From positions 1-41,838 of the forward strand of contig CAZGRL010000027.1 of NCBI GenBank assembly GCA_964528155.1: a stretch of 41,838 bases of DNA, in the 5' to 3' direction. A model generated the notes under the pieces. It had not been told where the DNA came from. It ran no database searches and saw only the letters and a program-made list of their open reading frames with translations. A program made the position numbers and the translations under genes. The stretch's first letter is position 1. The number at the start of each line of letters is the position of its first letter. This stretch comes from G001797105 sp964528155. Its GTDB lineage: Bacteria > Chloroflexota > Anaerolineae > Anaerolineales > E44-bin32. Below are positions 8,326-15,765 of this stretch, one piece after another.

Positions 8326-8772
8326 CTAGGACCCAGCTTCGGCGACATGGTCCAACCGCCGAAGCGGGCTTGGCCCAAGCGCGGCGATCTGCTCTCCCAT
8401 CTCCGTCGCCGCATCGGCGAATTGCTTCCCCATGGCGGCCGACATGTTGAACATACGAATCCGGTCGGCTTCCAGGCCGATCGCTTCCAGCAATGCCTTG
8501 ACACGCTCCACGCGGCGCCGGGCATTCAAGTTGCCCAGCTGAAAATGGCAATCTCCTTCAAGGCAGCCAGCGACCATCACACCATCGATCCCACCCTCGA
8601 AGATATGCAGCACCTCCAGTAGGTCCAGCCGGCCGGTGCAGGGCAGTTCCAGGATCTTCGCTTGCGCCGGATAGGGCATGCGCAGCACGCCGGCCAGGTC
8701 CGCCGCGGCGTAGGCGCAATAGTGGCAGCACATAGCCAGGATGTGCAGTGGGGTGGAGACGCTCTCACGCAT
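8326..8772 (-). CDS. mvhD: MvhD-like [2Fe-2S] subunit, copy 1 (cysteine form)
   Basis: 148 aa, methyl-viologen-reducing hydrogenase delta-subunit family, which carries electrons to the HdrA flavin. Cysteines are C15-C16-x2-C19, C45 (LPCTG), and C70 and C75 in AGCLEGDCH. The ATG overlaps the stop of hdrA1 by 8 bp (ATGCGTGA), so translation is probably coupled. C70 is the position replaced by TGA in copy 2. It belongs with HdrA1 in the unit that also makes MetVF and HdrCB. No hydrogenase is present in the window, so the donor is not H2 by any evidence here. Confidence 0.93.
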   Translation of the reverse strand: MRESVSTPLHILAMCCHYCAYAAADLAGVLRMPYPAQAKILELPCTGRLDLLEVLHIFEGGIDGVMVAGCLEGDCHFQLGNLNARRRVERVKALLEAIGLEADRIRMFNMSAAMGKQFADAATEMGEQIAALGPSPLRRLDHVAEAGS

Positions 8773-11700
8773 TGCGAAGGCTCCGATCCTCCAGCACTTT
8801 CTCATCCAGCAGGGCCAGGGCTTGGAGTTCCACCTGGCGGTGACGGTAGTGCATGAGCTCGATGGCCTCGGCCGGGCACTCGGCAACGCAGGTACCGCAT
8901 CCCTGGCAGATGGTGGGCTCGATATATGCCGCTCCGATCAAGCCCCCGACCCCCGATAGATCCGCCTGAATGGTCGGGACACCGTACGGGCAGACGCGCA
9001 CACAGGTCAGGCAGCCGACACACCGACTTGAATCCACCCGGGCCACGGATCCGCCTGCCGGCAGTGACTGCTGGGACAGGATAGTGGCCGCTCGCGAGGC
9101 TGCGGCCTGGGCCTGGACAATGCTCTCCTCCAGCAACTTGGGAAAGTGCGCTGCGCCGGCCAGGAAAATTCCGGCGCTGGCGAACTCCACCGGGCGGAGC
9201 TTGACATGCGCCTCCAGGAACCAACCGTCCATATCCACTGGCACTTTGAATCGGCTGGCCAGCTGGCGACTGCCTTCCGCCGGAACCGTGGGCATGGACA
9301 GCACGAGCAAGTCCGGCTCCAAGGAGAGCATCGCACCCAGACTGAGGTCCTTCACCTTCACTCGCAGAGGGGTGTCCGAGTCACCGACTTGGACGATGGG
9401 CTTGTCGGGCAGTGCATAGCGCACGAAGAGCACGCCCTGCTCGCGGGCGCGTTGGTAGAGGCGCTCGAGGAAACCGTAGGTGCGGATGTCTTGATACAAG
9501 ATAATGACTTGCGTCTCGGGTTGCTGAGACTTGAGCAGCAGTGCGTTCTTCATCGCCACGGCGCAGCAGGTCCGGGTACAGTTGTTCTCGGCCGGCCCGA
9601 CGCATTGGATCATCGCCACTTGGCGGACCTCGCTCAGTCTCGGACTCGAGGCAGTTACGGCGCCGCTTTGCCCGGCAAGCCAGCCTTCGAACTCCTGTTG
9701 CGTCATGATCCGAGGATGGGTGCCGTACCCGTACTCTGGACCGCGATATTCCTGGCCTCCAGTGGCCAGGATCGTCACACCGTGACGAATGGTTGTGGAT
9801 CCCCCAGGACCTCTTAGGGTGGTGCTGAAATTGCCTACAAACCCACTGCTCTCCACCACCTTCGTCCCCAGGTGAACCGTAATCCGGGGATGCTGGAGTA
9901 CCGAGCCGGAGAGGTCGCTGAGATAAGCCTGCGGATCCTGGGGGTCGGAAGCGAGAGGTGGTGGGAAGCCGAAGTGGAGTTGGCGAAGATTGCCTCCCAA
10001 CTCGGGTTCGCGTTCGACCAGATGCACCGAATAGCCCTGCTCGGCCAGGGTCAATGCGGCCGTCATCCCGGCCGGACCGCCTCCGACGACCAAGGCGGAA
10101 GGCTCCACCGGAACCGACTGCCGCTGGATTGATTCCAGCGAGACCGCCCGAGCCAAAGCCATTCGAACCAATTCCTTGGCTTTGCTGGTGGCGGTAACAA
10201 CGTCGTCGGAGTGCACCCAGGAGCACTGGTTGCGAATGTTGGCCATTGCCAATAGGTATTCATTGAGCCCGGCCTGGCGCAGGCAATCCTTGAACAATGG
10301 ACCGTGGGTTAGTGGCGTGCAGGAGGCCACGACCACGCGATTGAGTTGGTGCTTCTGGATGCGCTGCTGGATCAGGGCTGTGCTGTCCTGGGAGCAGGCG
10401 TACAGCAGGTGCTCGGCGTGAGTCACGTTAGGCAGCCGGGCAGCATAGCCGGTCACTTCCTCAACATCCAGGTATCCGGCGATGTTGGATCCGCAGTGGC
10501 AGACGAAGACACCGACCCGAGGGAGCTCCTGGGTTACGTCCCTCTCCGGCGGGTATTCGACCTGGCGAGCCAGCAAGCCGCGGGACGGCGCCAGCAAGCC
10601 AGCGGCAATGCCCGCCGCACCACTGGCGTCCACCACTGATTCGGGGATGTCCTTGGGCTCGCGGAACGGTCCCACGGCGTAGATACCCGGCCGGGAAGTC
10701 TCCACTGGATGGAAGGGGATCGTTTGGCAGAAGCCATAATCATCGATTTCAACGCCCAGGTCGCGAGCCAGCTGGCGGACCGTTTCGGAAATCTCCATGC
10801 CAACTGAGAGCACCACCAGGTCGAAGCGCTCCTCGCAAAGCTCGAAGCCAAGGCCTCCATCGGCAGAGTCTTGACGGGTGGACAGGCGCAATATCAACTG
10901 GTCGCTTGCGGGATCCTCCCGCACCGCGGAGACCCGGCAGCGTGTGTACTGGATCCCATATTGCTGTTGGGCGCGCCGATAGTAGGCTGCGTAACCCTTG
11001 CTGTAGGCGCGCACATCCATCACGAAAACCTGAACCTCGGTCTGAGGATAGTGTTCCTTGAGCAGCATGGCCTCTTTGGTGGCGTACATGCAACACACGG
11101 CCGAGCAGTAGTCATGGTTTTGGTCGCGCGAACCAACGCACTGCAGGAAGGCCACCTTCTCGGGGATCCTTCCATCGGAAGGACGTTGAACCACGCCTCT
11201 TGTTGGACCGCTGGCGTTGAGCATGCGCTCCAACTGCAGGGAGGTCACGACGTTCGGATAGCGTCCCAGGCCGTACTCGGCGGAGAACTCGGCCTGATAG
11301 GCCTGATAACCGGGCGCCAGGATCACCGCGCCCACTTGCAGTTGGTCCTCCCGCTCCACCTGATTGTGGTCGATCGCATCCGCGCCGCAGGCATAGGTGC
11401 AGGCCAGGCACTCGGAGCACAGACCGCACTGCAGGCAGCGACGCGCTTCATCCCGGGCCTGCTGCTCTGTCAGCGGCAGCACGACCTCGCGGAAGCTGAC
11501 GACTCGCTCATCCATCGGGATAAGGGCAGCCTCTCGGCGCCGCTCCAAAGTGATCTGCCCGCTGCGTATCTGGTCGGCGAGCGCCTCCCGACTAACTTTC
11601 ACCACCGGCGGAGACGGAGTTGTCTGTACCAGGGGCAGGTGCTGCAAATAGCGGTGGATGGAAACCGCCACCCGGTGTCCAAGACCCACTGCCTCGATGA

Positions 11701-13309
11701 TGTAGCTGGCGCCGGTTTTTCGGCCACCGACGACGAATAGACCCGCATGATCGCTGGCCAGAGTCGTGGGATCACCGGTCAGTTCGTCGAAGGCAGGATC
11801 CAGGAAAGTCAGATCGGACTGCTGGCCCACAGTGCCGATCACTGTGTCCACTTCCAGGGCGACCTCGCTGCCGGGTTCGATCTTCGGGTGCTTACGGCCG
11901 TGCTCATCAACAATCATGCCCTTTGTGGTTCGGGCCAATTCAACCCCGACGACGGCCCCATTCGCTGTGAGGATTCTGGTCGCGGTCATGTGTTCGTAGA
12001 CGCGGATGCCTTCCGCCTCGACCGCAGCCATCTCCCAATGGTAGGCGGGCAGCTCTCCCCTCGGCCGATCAAGGGCCAGAAGAACCTCTTCGGCTCCCAG
12101 GCGGCGTGCGACGGCCGCGGCGTCCAGGGCGGTGACACCGCCGCCCACCACAGCCACCCGCCGCCCCACCTGAAATGGCTCCCCGAGATTGATCCTTCGC
12201 AGGAAAGTGGCCGCGGAAACGACGCCCTCAGCATCCTCACCTTCGATGCCCAGTCGGTGATCGCGGGACGAGATACCGGTGGCCAGGCACACGGCATCGT
12301 ACCCTTCCTCCAGCAGCTTGACCGGGTCGCGCACCGGCGAGTTCGTCTTAAGCACGACGCCCAAGGCAAGGATGTCGTCGATGTCCTGCTGTAGCACACC
12401 CTTGGGCAGCCGGTGAGCAGGGATTCCTACGCGCATCATGCCCCCAGCGACCGCCAGCGCTTCGTGAACGACGACGCCGTATCCTAATTTCGCCAGGTCA
12501 TGGGCGGCGGTCAACCCTGCCGGACCGGAGCCCACAATAGCGATCCATTCCGGGCGGGTTCGCGGTGCGGGCTCCACCTTGTCTCGCCCATAGGCCAGCG
12601 CGTAATCCATCACGAAGCGCTTGAGTGCCATGATGCTGACCGGCTCATCCACCAGTGCCCTGGCGCAGTGACCCTCGCACGGATGGTGACAGGTGCGCCC
12701 ACACACGCTGGGGAAGGGGTTGTCTTCCTTGATAACCCGGAAAGCCTCCCGGTAGCGGCCCTCAGCGATCAGGGCGATGTAGCCCTGTGCGCGCTGACCG
12801 GCCGGGCAGGCCGCTCGGCAGGGAGCGACTCCCAACTTCTCGATGGCATAGGCATTGGGCACCGCCTGGGGGTAGAGCTTGTAGGCAGCCCGCCGCTCAG
12901 CCAGCCCTTCGCTGAAGGGGTCGGGCAATGCCACAGGACACACCGCCGCGCAGTCACCGCAGCCGACGCACTTGAGAGGATCGATGTAGCGCGGCTTGCG
13001 TTTCAGGGTGACGGTGAACTCGCCAGCCTGGCCGTCCACCGACAGCACCTCGGTGTCCACGAGCAGATCGATGTTGCGGTGCCGGCCAACATCTACCAGC
13101 TTTGGGCTGATGGTACACATGGCACAATCGTTGGTGGGGAAGGTCTTGTCCAGCTGGGCCATGTGCCCGCCGATGGCGGACTTTGTTTCCGCCAGGTACA
13201 CGCGATAGCCCTGCTCGGCCAGATCCAGACTGGCCTGCATCCCAGCGATCCCGCCTCCGACGACGAGGACCGAGCCGGTGAGCTTAGCTGCAGGGATCTC
13301 GGATCTCAC
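8765..13309 (-). CDS. hdrA: HdrA1: giant HdrA with inserted GltD/NfnB-like NAD(P)H module
   Basis: 1514 aa, cytoplasmic flavoprotein. Order of parts: HdrA FAD motif VLVVGGGIAGM (about 14-24) with the TNDCAMC loop; ferredoxin motif CVGCGDCAAVCP (about 113); a GltD-type Fe-S segment (CRAACPAGQ to CEGHC, about 150-225); a two-nucleotide flavin domain with IAIVGSGPAGLTAA (about 255) and a weakened second motif VVGGGVTALDA; a ferredoxin segment CLQCGLCSECLACTYAC (about 623); HdrA segment CVGSRD with SAVCCMY (about 725); a second HdrA-like half starting VFVCHCG (about 933) with a second FAD site near 1071; and two C-terminal [4Fe-4S] motifs (about 1426 and 1465). Normal HdrA is about 650 aa, so this is a tandem HdrA with an inserted NAD(P)H module. 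GTG 13309 overlaps the receiver stop as GTGA. Confidence 0.92.
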   Translation of the reverse strand: MRSEIPAAKLTGSVLVVGGGIAGMQASLDLAEQGYRVYLAETKSAIGGHMAQLDKTFPTNDCAMCTISPKLVDVGRHRNIDLLVDTEVLSVDGQAGEFTVTLKRKPRYIDPLKCVGCGDCAAVCPVALPDPFSEGLAERRAAYKLYPQAVPNAYAIEKLGVAPCRAACPAGQRAQGYIALIAEGRYREAFRVIKEDNPFPSVCGRTCHHPCEGHCARALVDEPVSIMALKRFVMDYALAYGRDKVEPAPRTRPEWIAIVGSGPAGLTAAHDLAKLGYGVVVHEALAVAGGMMRVGIPAHRLPKGVLQQDIDDILALGVVLKTNSPVRDPVKLLEEGYDAVCLATGISSRDHRLGIEGEDAEGVVSAATFLRRINLGEPFQVGRRVAVVGGGVTALDAAAVARRLGAEEVLLALDRPRGELPAYHWEMAAVEAEGIRVYEHMTATRILTANGAVVGVELARTTKGMIVDEHGRKHPKIEPGSEVALEVDTVIGTVGQQSDLTFLDPAFDELTGDPTTLASDHAGLFVVGGRKTGASYIIEAVGLGHRVAVSIHRYLQHLPLVQTTPSPPVVKVSREALADQIRSGQITLERRREAALIPMDERVVSFREVVLPLTEQQARDEARRCLQCGLCSECLACTYACGADAIDHNQVEREDQLQVGAVILAPGYQAYQAEFSAEYGLGRYPNVVTSLQLERMLNASGPTRGVVQRPSDGRIPEKVAFLQCVGSRDQNHDYCSAVCCMYATKEAMLLKEHYPQTEVQVFVMDVRAYSKGYAAYYRRAQQQYGIQYTRCRVSAVREDPASDQLILRLSTRQDSADGGLGFELCEERFDLVVLSVGMEISETVRQLARDLGVEIDDYGFCQTIPFHPVETSRPGIYAVGPFREPKDIPESVVDASGAAGIAAGLLAPSRGLLARQVEYPPERDVTQELPRVGVFVCHCGSNIAGYLDVEEVTGYAARLPNVTHAEHLLYACSQDSTALIQQRIQKHQLNRVVVASCTPLTHGPLFKDCLRQAGLNEYLLAMANIRNQCSWVHSDDVVTATSKAKELVRMALARAVSLESIQRQSVPVEPSALVVGGGPAGMTAALTLAEQGYSVHLVEREPELGGNLRQLHFGFPPPLASDPQDPQAYLSDLSGSVLQHPRITVHLGTKVVESSGFVGNFSTTLRGPGGSTTIRHGVTILATGGQEYRGPEYGYGTHPRIMTQQEFEGWLAGQSGAVTASSPRLSEVRQVAMIQCVGPAENNCTRTCCAVAMKNALLLKSQQPETQVIILYQDIRTYGFLERLYQRAREQGVLFVRYALPDKPIVQVGDSDTPLRVKVKDLSLGAMLSLEPDLLVLSMPTVPAEGSRQLASRFKVPVDMDGWFLEAHVKLRPVEFASAGIFLAGAAHFPKLLEESIVQAQAAASRAATILSQQSLPAGGSVARVDSSRCVGCLTCVRVCPYGVPTIQADLSGVGGLIGAAYIEPTICQGCGTCVAECPAEAIELMHYRHRQVELQALALLDEKVLEDRSLRNA

Positions 13310-14079
13310 CGGGGCACTCTCTCCAGTGCCTCGCCGACCACCCGTAGCAGCTGCTCGGGCGAGAGAGGCTTCTGCAGGTAGGCAAGTACCTTCATGTCCG
13401 TACCGGTTTCCAGTTCATAACGTCTGCGGCTGGCATCCTCCACCACTGTGGTAAGCACCAGGACGGGCAAATCCTTGTAGGCGGGAACGCTTTGCAGCTC
13501 ACGCAGTACCCCGAATCCGTCCATGCGGGGCATGAGCAGGTCGAGGATCAGCAGGTCAGGCGTTCGCTTACGGGCCAAATCCAGACACTGCTGGCCATCG
13601 CGGGCGGTGATCACTGTGTAGCGCTGGGACTCCAGAATGGTGGTTAGCGCCTCCAGGATGTCGGGATCGTCATCCGCCACCAGGATGTGAGGCTGATCCA
13701 CGATAGCGCTGACCCGCTTGAGCAGCTCTTCCGGTGGCGCTGGTTTCTCGATGTAGCCCTGGACATCCATGGCAAGTCCGGTTTCGAGCTCATACCGACG
13801 GTAGGCTGCATCTTCGACGACCGTTGTCAACACAATGATCGGCAATCCCGCATGCTTTGGATCGTTGCGCAGTTCTTTGATGACTGCGAATCCGTCCATA
13901 CGGGGCATCATCATGTCTAGGATGAGCAGATCCGGGGTCTCGGCTCGGATGTGCTCCATACACTCCAGGCCGTCCCTGGCAGTGACTAGTTTGTAGGGCC
14001 GTGTTTCCAGGACCGCCGTCAGACCTTCCAGGATATCGGGATCGTCGTCCGCGATGAGGATACTTGGCTGTTTGCTCAT
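13306..14079 (-). CDS. Tandem double-receiver response regulator without output domain
   Basis: 257 aa made of two CheY-like receiver domains. Domain 1 has acidic residues D11-D13, phospho-acceptor D55 (LLILDMMMP), VLTT and K112. Domain 2 has D136-D138, D180 (LLILDLLMP), VLTT and a matching lysine. No DNA-binding or enzymatic domain follows, so it probably acts by protein contact or as a phosphate relay or sink. The two domains are very similar, including the unusual VVEDA..RRYELETG loop, which suggests internal duplication. Its ATG overlaps the kinase stop (ATGA) and its stop overlaps the hdrA1 start (GTGA). It is therefore translated as part of the redox operon, presumably partnered with the kinase. 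Confidence 0.93.
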   Translation of the reverse strand: MSKQPSILIADDDPDILEGLTAVLETRPYKLVTARDGLECMEHIRAETPDLLILDMMMPRMDGFAVIKELRNDPKHAGLPIIVLTTVVEDAAYRRYELETGLAMDVQGYIEKPAPPEELLKRVSAIVDQPHILVADDDPDILEALTTILESQRYTVITARDGQQCLDLARKRTPDLLILDLLMPRMDGFGVLRELQSVPAYKDLPVLVLTTVVEDASRRRYELETGTDMKVLAYLQKPLSPEQLLRVVGEALERVPR

Positions 14080-15305
14080 GTCCCCTGACCCTCGTTTCCG
14101 ACCGCTTCACCCACCGGGGTCGTTGAGGGTTGATCTGCCTCGAGGTTGGTGGGCTTGCGGTAATCCGGCAGCTTGAGTGAGCGCGGGATTCGGACAGTCA
14201 GACGAGTCCCGCTCGAACCCTCGGCGTAGGGGCTTTGGATCGTGATCTGACCCTCGTGGGCGTCGACGATCTTCTTGGCAATGGACAACCCCAGGCCAGT
14301 TCCGCCGATGTCCTCGACGTTGCTACCCCGGAAGAAATCCGTGAACAGATGTTCCTGGTCCTCCGGCGGGATGCCGATGCCTTCGTCGAGGACTTCGATG
14401 ACTAGCGCATCGGGTTCGTCTTGAGCCGAAAGCGTTACCGTACTTCCTTCCGGCGAGAACTTGATGGCGTTAGCCAGCAAGTTGGAAACCACTTGCCGCA
14501 ATCGGCGCTTGGCAGCGACAATGGGCTTGAACTCCCCGGGTCCTATGGCTTTTAGGCGGATATTCTTCTGTGAGGCCGCCAGGCGGACCTCCTCGATCGC
14601 TTCGGTACCGATCTCTCTTGGATCTACCAACTCGAAGTCTGCCCGAATCTGATCCGGCTGCATGCGGGCAAAATCCAGGATATCGCTGATCAGACCGCGC
14701 AGGTCGCTCAGGCGCAGCGAGCTGCGCTCGAGCAATCGGCGCTGTTTGTCGGTGATCTCACCGGCGTAGCCCCCGAGAGTGATCTGCAGGTAATTTTCCA
14801 CCGCCGCCAGTGGCCGTTTGAGTTCATGAGAGACAATTGAAAGGAAGTAAGTCAGCAGGGCGGTCGTGCTGGTCAATCGTGCACGTACGATCGCGGCCAC
14901 TCGGCTGATCAACTCGTAGCCGATGGCGGGCTGGCGGGCCATCAGCTGGAGAAGGCCCTCACCCGGAATGGCCAGGACGAGCGTGTCTTCAAGACAGACG
15001 CCAGTCGACGTGTAAACGTATGGGGCGACCAGGCTGGACCAGCCGATCGCCTGCCATGGCCCTGCGACATCGGTCGTCGCCCGCCTGGCGGTCCCGGTGC
15101 GCCCCAACTGCACTCGCTTCTCCAGCGAAATCTTGCCGCTAAGGATCAGATACAGCTTGTGCGCAGGAGTGTCCTCTGAGAAAAGCACATCACCGCTGGC
15201 ATGCCTTTCCTCGTTTGCCAAGCGTGCAACCTCCGCCAGGGCATCCTGAGGGAGCCCGGCGAGCAATTCGAAACTCTCGAGTGTTTCAACCGTCGTCGGC
15301 GCCAT
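14076..15305 (-). CDS. Soluble histidine kinase with N-terminal cNMP/Crp-like sensor domain
   Basis: 409 aa from ATG 15305. Residues about 10-145 resemble a cyclic-nucleotide-binding/Crp-type jelly roll (LLAGLP, SGDVLFSE, LYLILSGKISLE). The HisKA domain has the phospho-acceptor in SIVSHELKRPLAA (about 185). The HATPase domain has N (NLLANAIKFS), G1 (DEGIGIP) and G2 (GTGLGLSIAKK) boxes. No transmembrane segment is visible, so it should sense a cytoplasmic signal. A TTG start at 15380 would overlap mvhD2 by about 95 bp and is less likely. The ATG still overlaps the last 20 bp of mvhD2. The ligand is unknown; a family-typical effector such as cAMP is not shown by the sequence. Confidence 0.9.
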   Translation of the reverse strand: MAPTTVETLESFELLAGLPQDALAEVARLANEERHASGDVLFSEDTPAHKLYLILSGKISLEKRVQLGRTGTARRATTDVAGPWQAIGWSSLVAPYVYTSTGVCLEDTLVLAIPGEGLLQLMARQPAIGYELISRVAAIVRARLTSTTALLTYFLSIVSHELKRPLAAVENYLQITLGGYAGEITDKQRRLLERSSLRLSDLRGLISDILDFARMQPDQIRADFELVDPREIGTEAIEEVRLAASQKNIRLKAIGPGEFKPIVAAKRRLRQVVSNLLANAIKFSPEGSTVTLSAQDEPDALVIEVLDEGIGIPPEDQEHLFTDFFRGSNVEDIGGTGLGLSIAKKIVDAHEGQITIQSPYAEGSSGTRLTVRIPRSLKLPDYRKPTNLEADQPSTTPVGEAVGNEGQGT

Positions 15306-15765
15306 GTTCCTTCCGGCTTTCTTCTTGGCCGGTGGCGGCGTTTCCGTCCGAGCCGCTGTCTCTGAGTGGAGTCGGCCCAAGGCGGGTCACCTCCGCCGTG
15401 ATCTCCGCCGCGGCAAAGGCAAACTCGCCCGCCATGGCCGATGAGACGTAGATCATCTGTAACCGCCGACCCTGCAGACCGATCGCCTCGAGCACGCTAC
15501 GCGCATACTCTACTCTGCGCCGGGCGTTGACATTACCTTCCAGGTAATGGCAGTCGCCGGGCAGTCAACCGGCGACCAATACGCCGTCGGCGCCATCCTC
15601 GAACGCACGCAGCAGGTGGAGCGTGTCCACCCGGCCGCTGCACGGAACCTGGATGATCTTGATCGCCGGCGGGTACTGAACCCGCAGGCTCCCGGCCAGG
15701 TCGGCTGCGTTGTAGGCGCAGTGAGTGCAGCAAAATGCGATGACCTGCGGCCTGAATTCAGGCAT
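15286..15765 (-). CDS. mvhD: MvhD-like subunit, copy 2, probable selenoprotein (TGA at 15565-15567 read as Sec67)
   Basis: The frame encodes 66 residues that align with copies 1 and 3 (C12-C13-x2-C16, C42 in VPCSG), then an in-frame TGA, then LPGDCHYLEGN and the complete C-terminal part to a normal TGA at 15286. The TGA falls exactly on the conserved cysteine that is C70 in both paralogues (AGC..GDCH and VAC..GNCH). Reading it as selenocysteine gives a normal 159-aa MvhD. A SECIS-like hairpin follows. MvhD/VhuD is already a known selenoprotein family in some methanogens. The ATG overlaps the hdrA2 stop by 8 bp (ATGCCTGA), the same overlap as in the hdrA1-mvhD1 pair. A nonsense mutation is the alternative but would have to strike precisely this codon. 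Standard gene callers will split this gene. Confidence 0.85.
15531..15567 (-). promoter_or_regulatory. Candidate bacterial SECIS element downstream of the mvhD2 Sec codon
   Basis: On the coding strand the TGA (15567-15565) is followed by 15 nt and then a perfect 7-bp stem CATTACC/GGTAATG (arms 15549-15543 and 15537-15531) with a 5-nt loop TGGAA. The apical loop begins 22 nt after the TGA and has G at positions 2-3. Known bacterial SECIS elements have a small apical loop with an early G about 16-37 nt after UGA. The stem is not present at the same position of copy 1, whose codons there differ. Confidence 0.7.
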
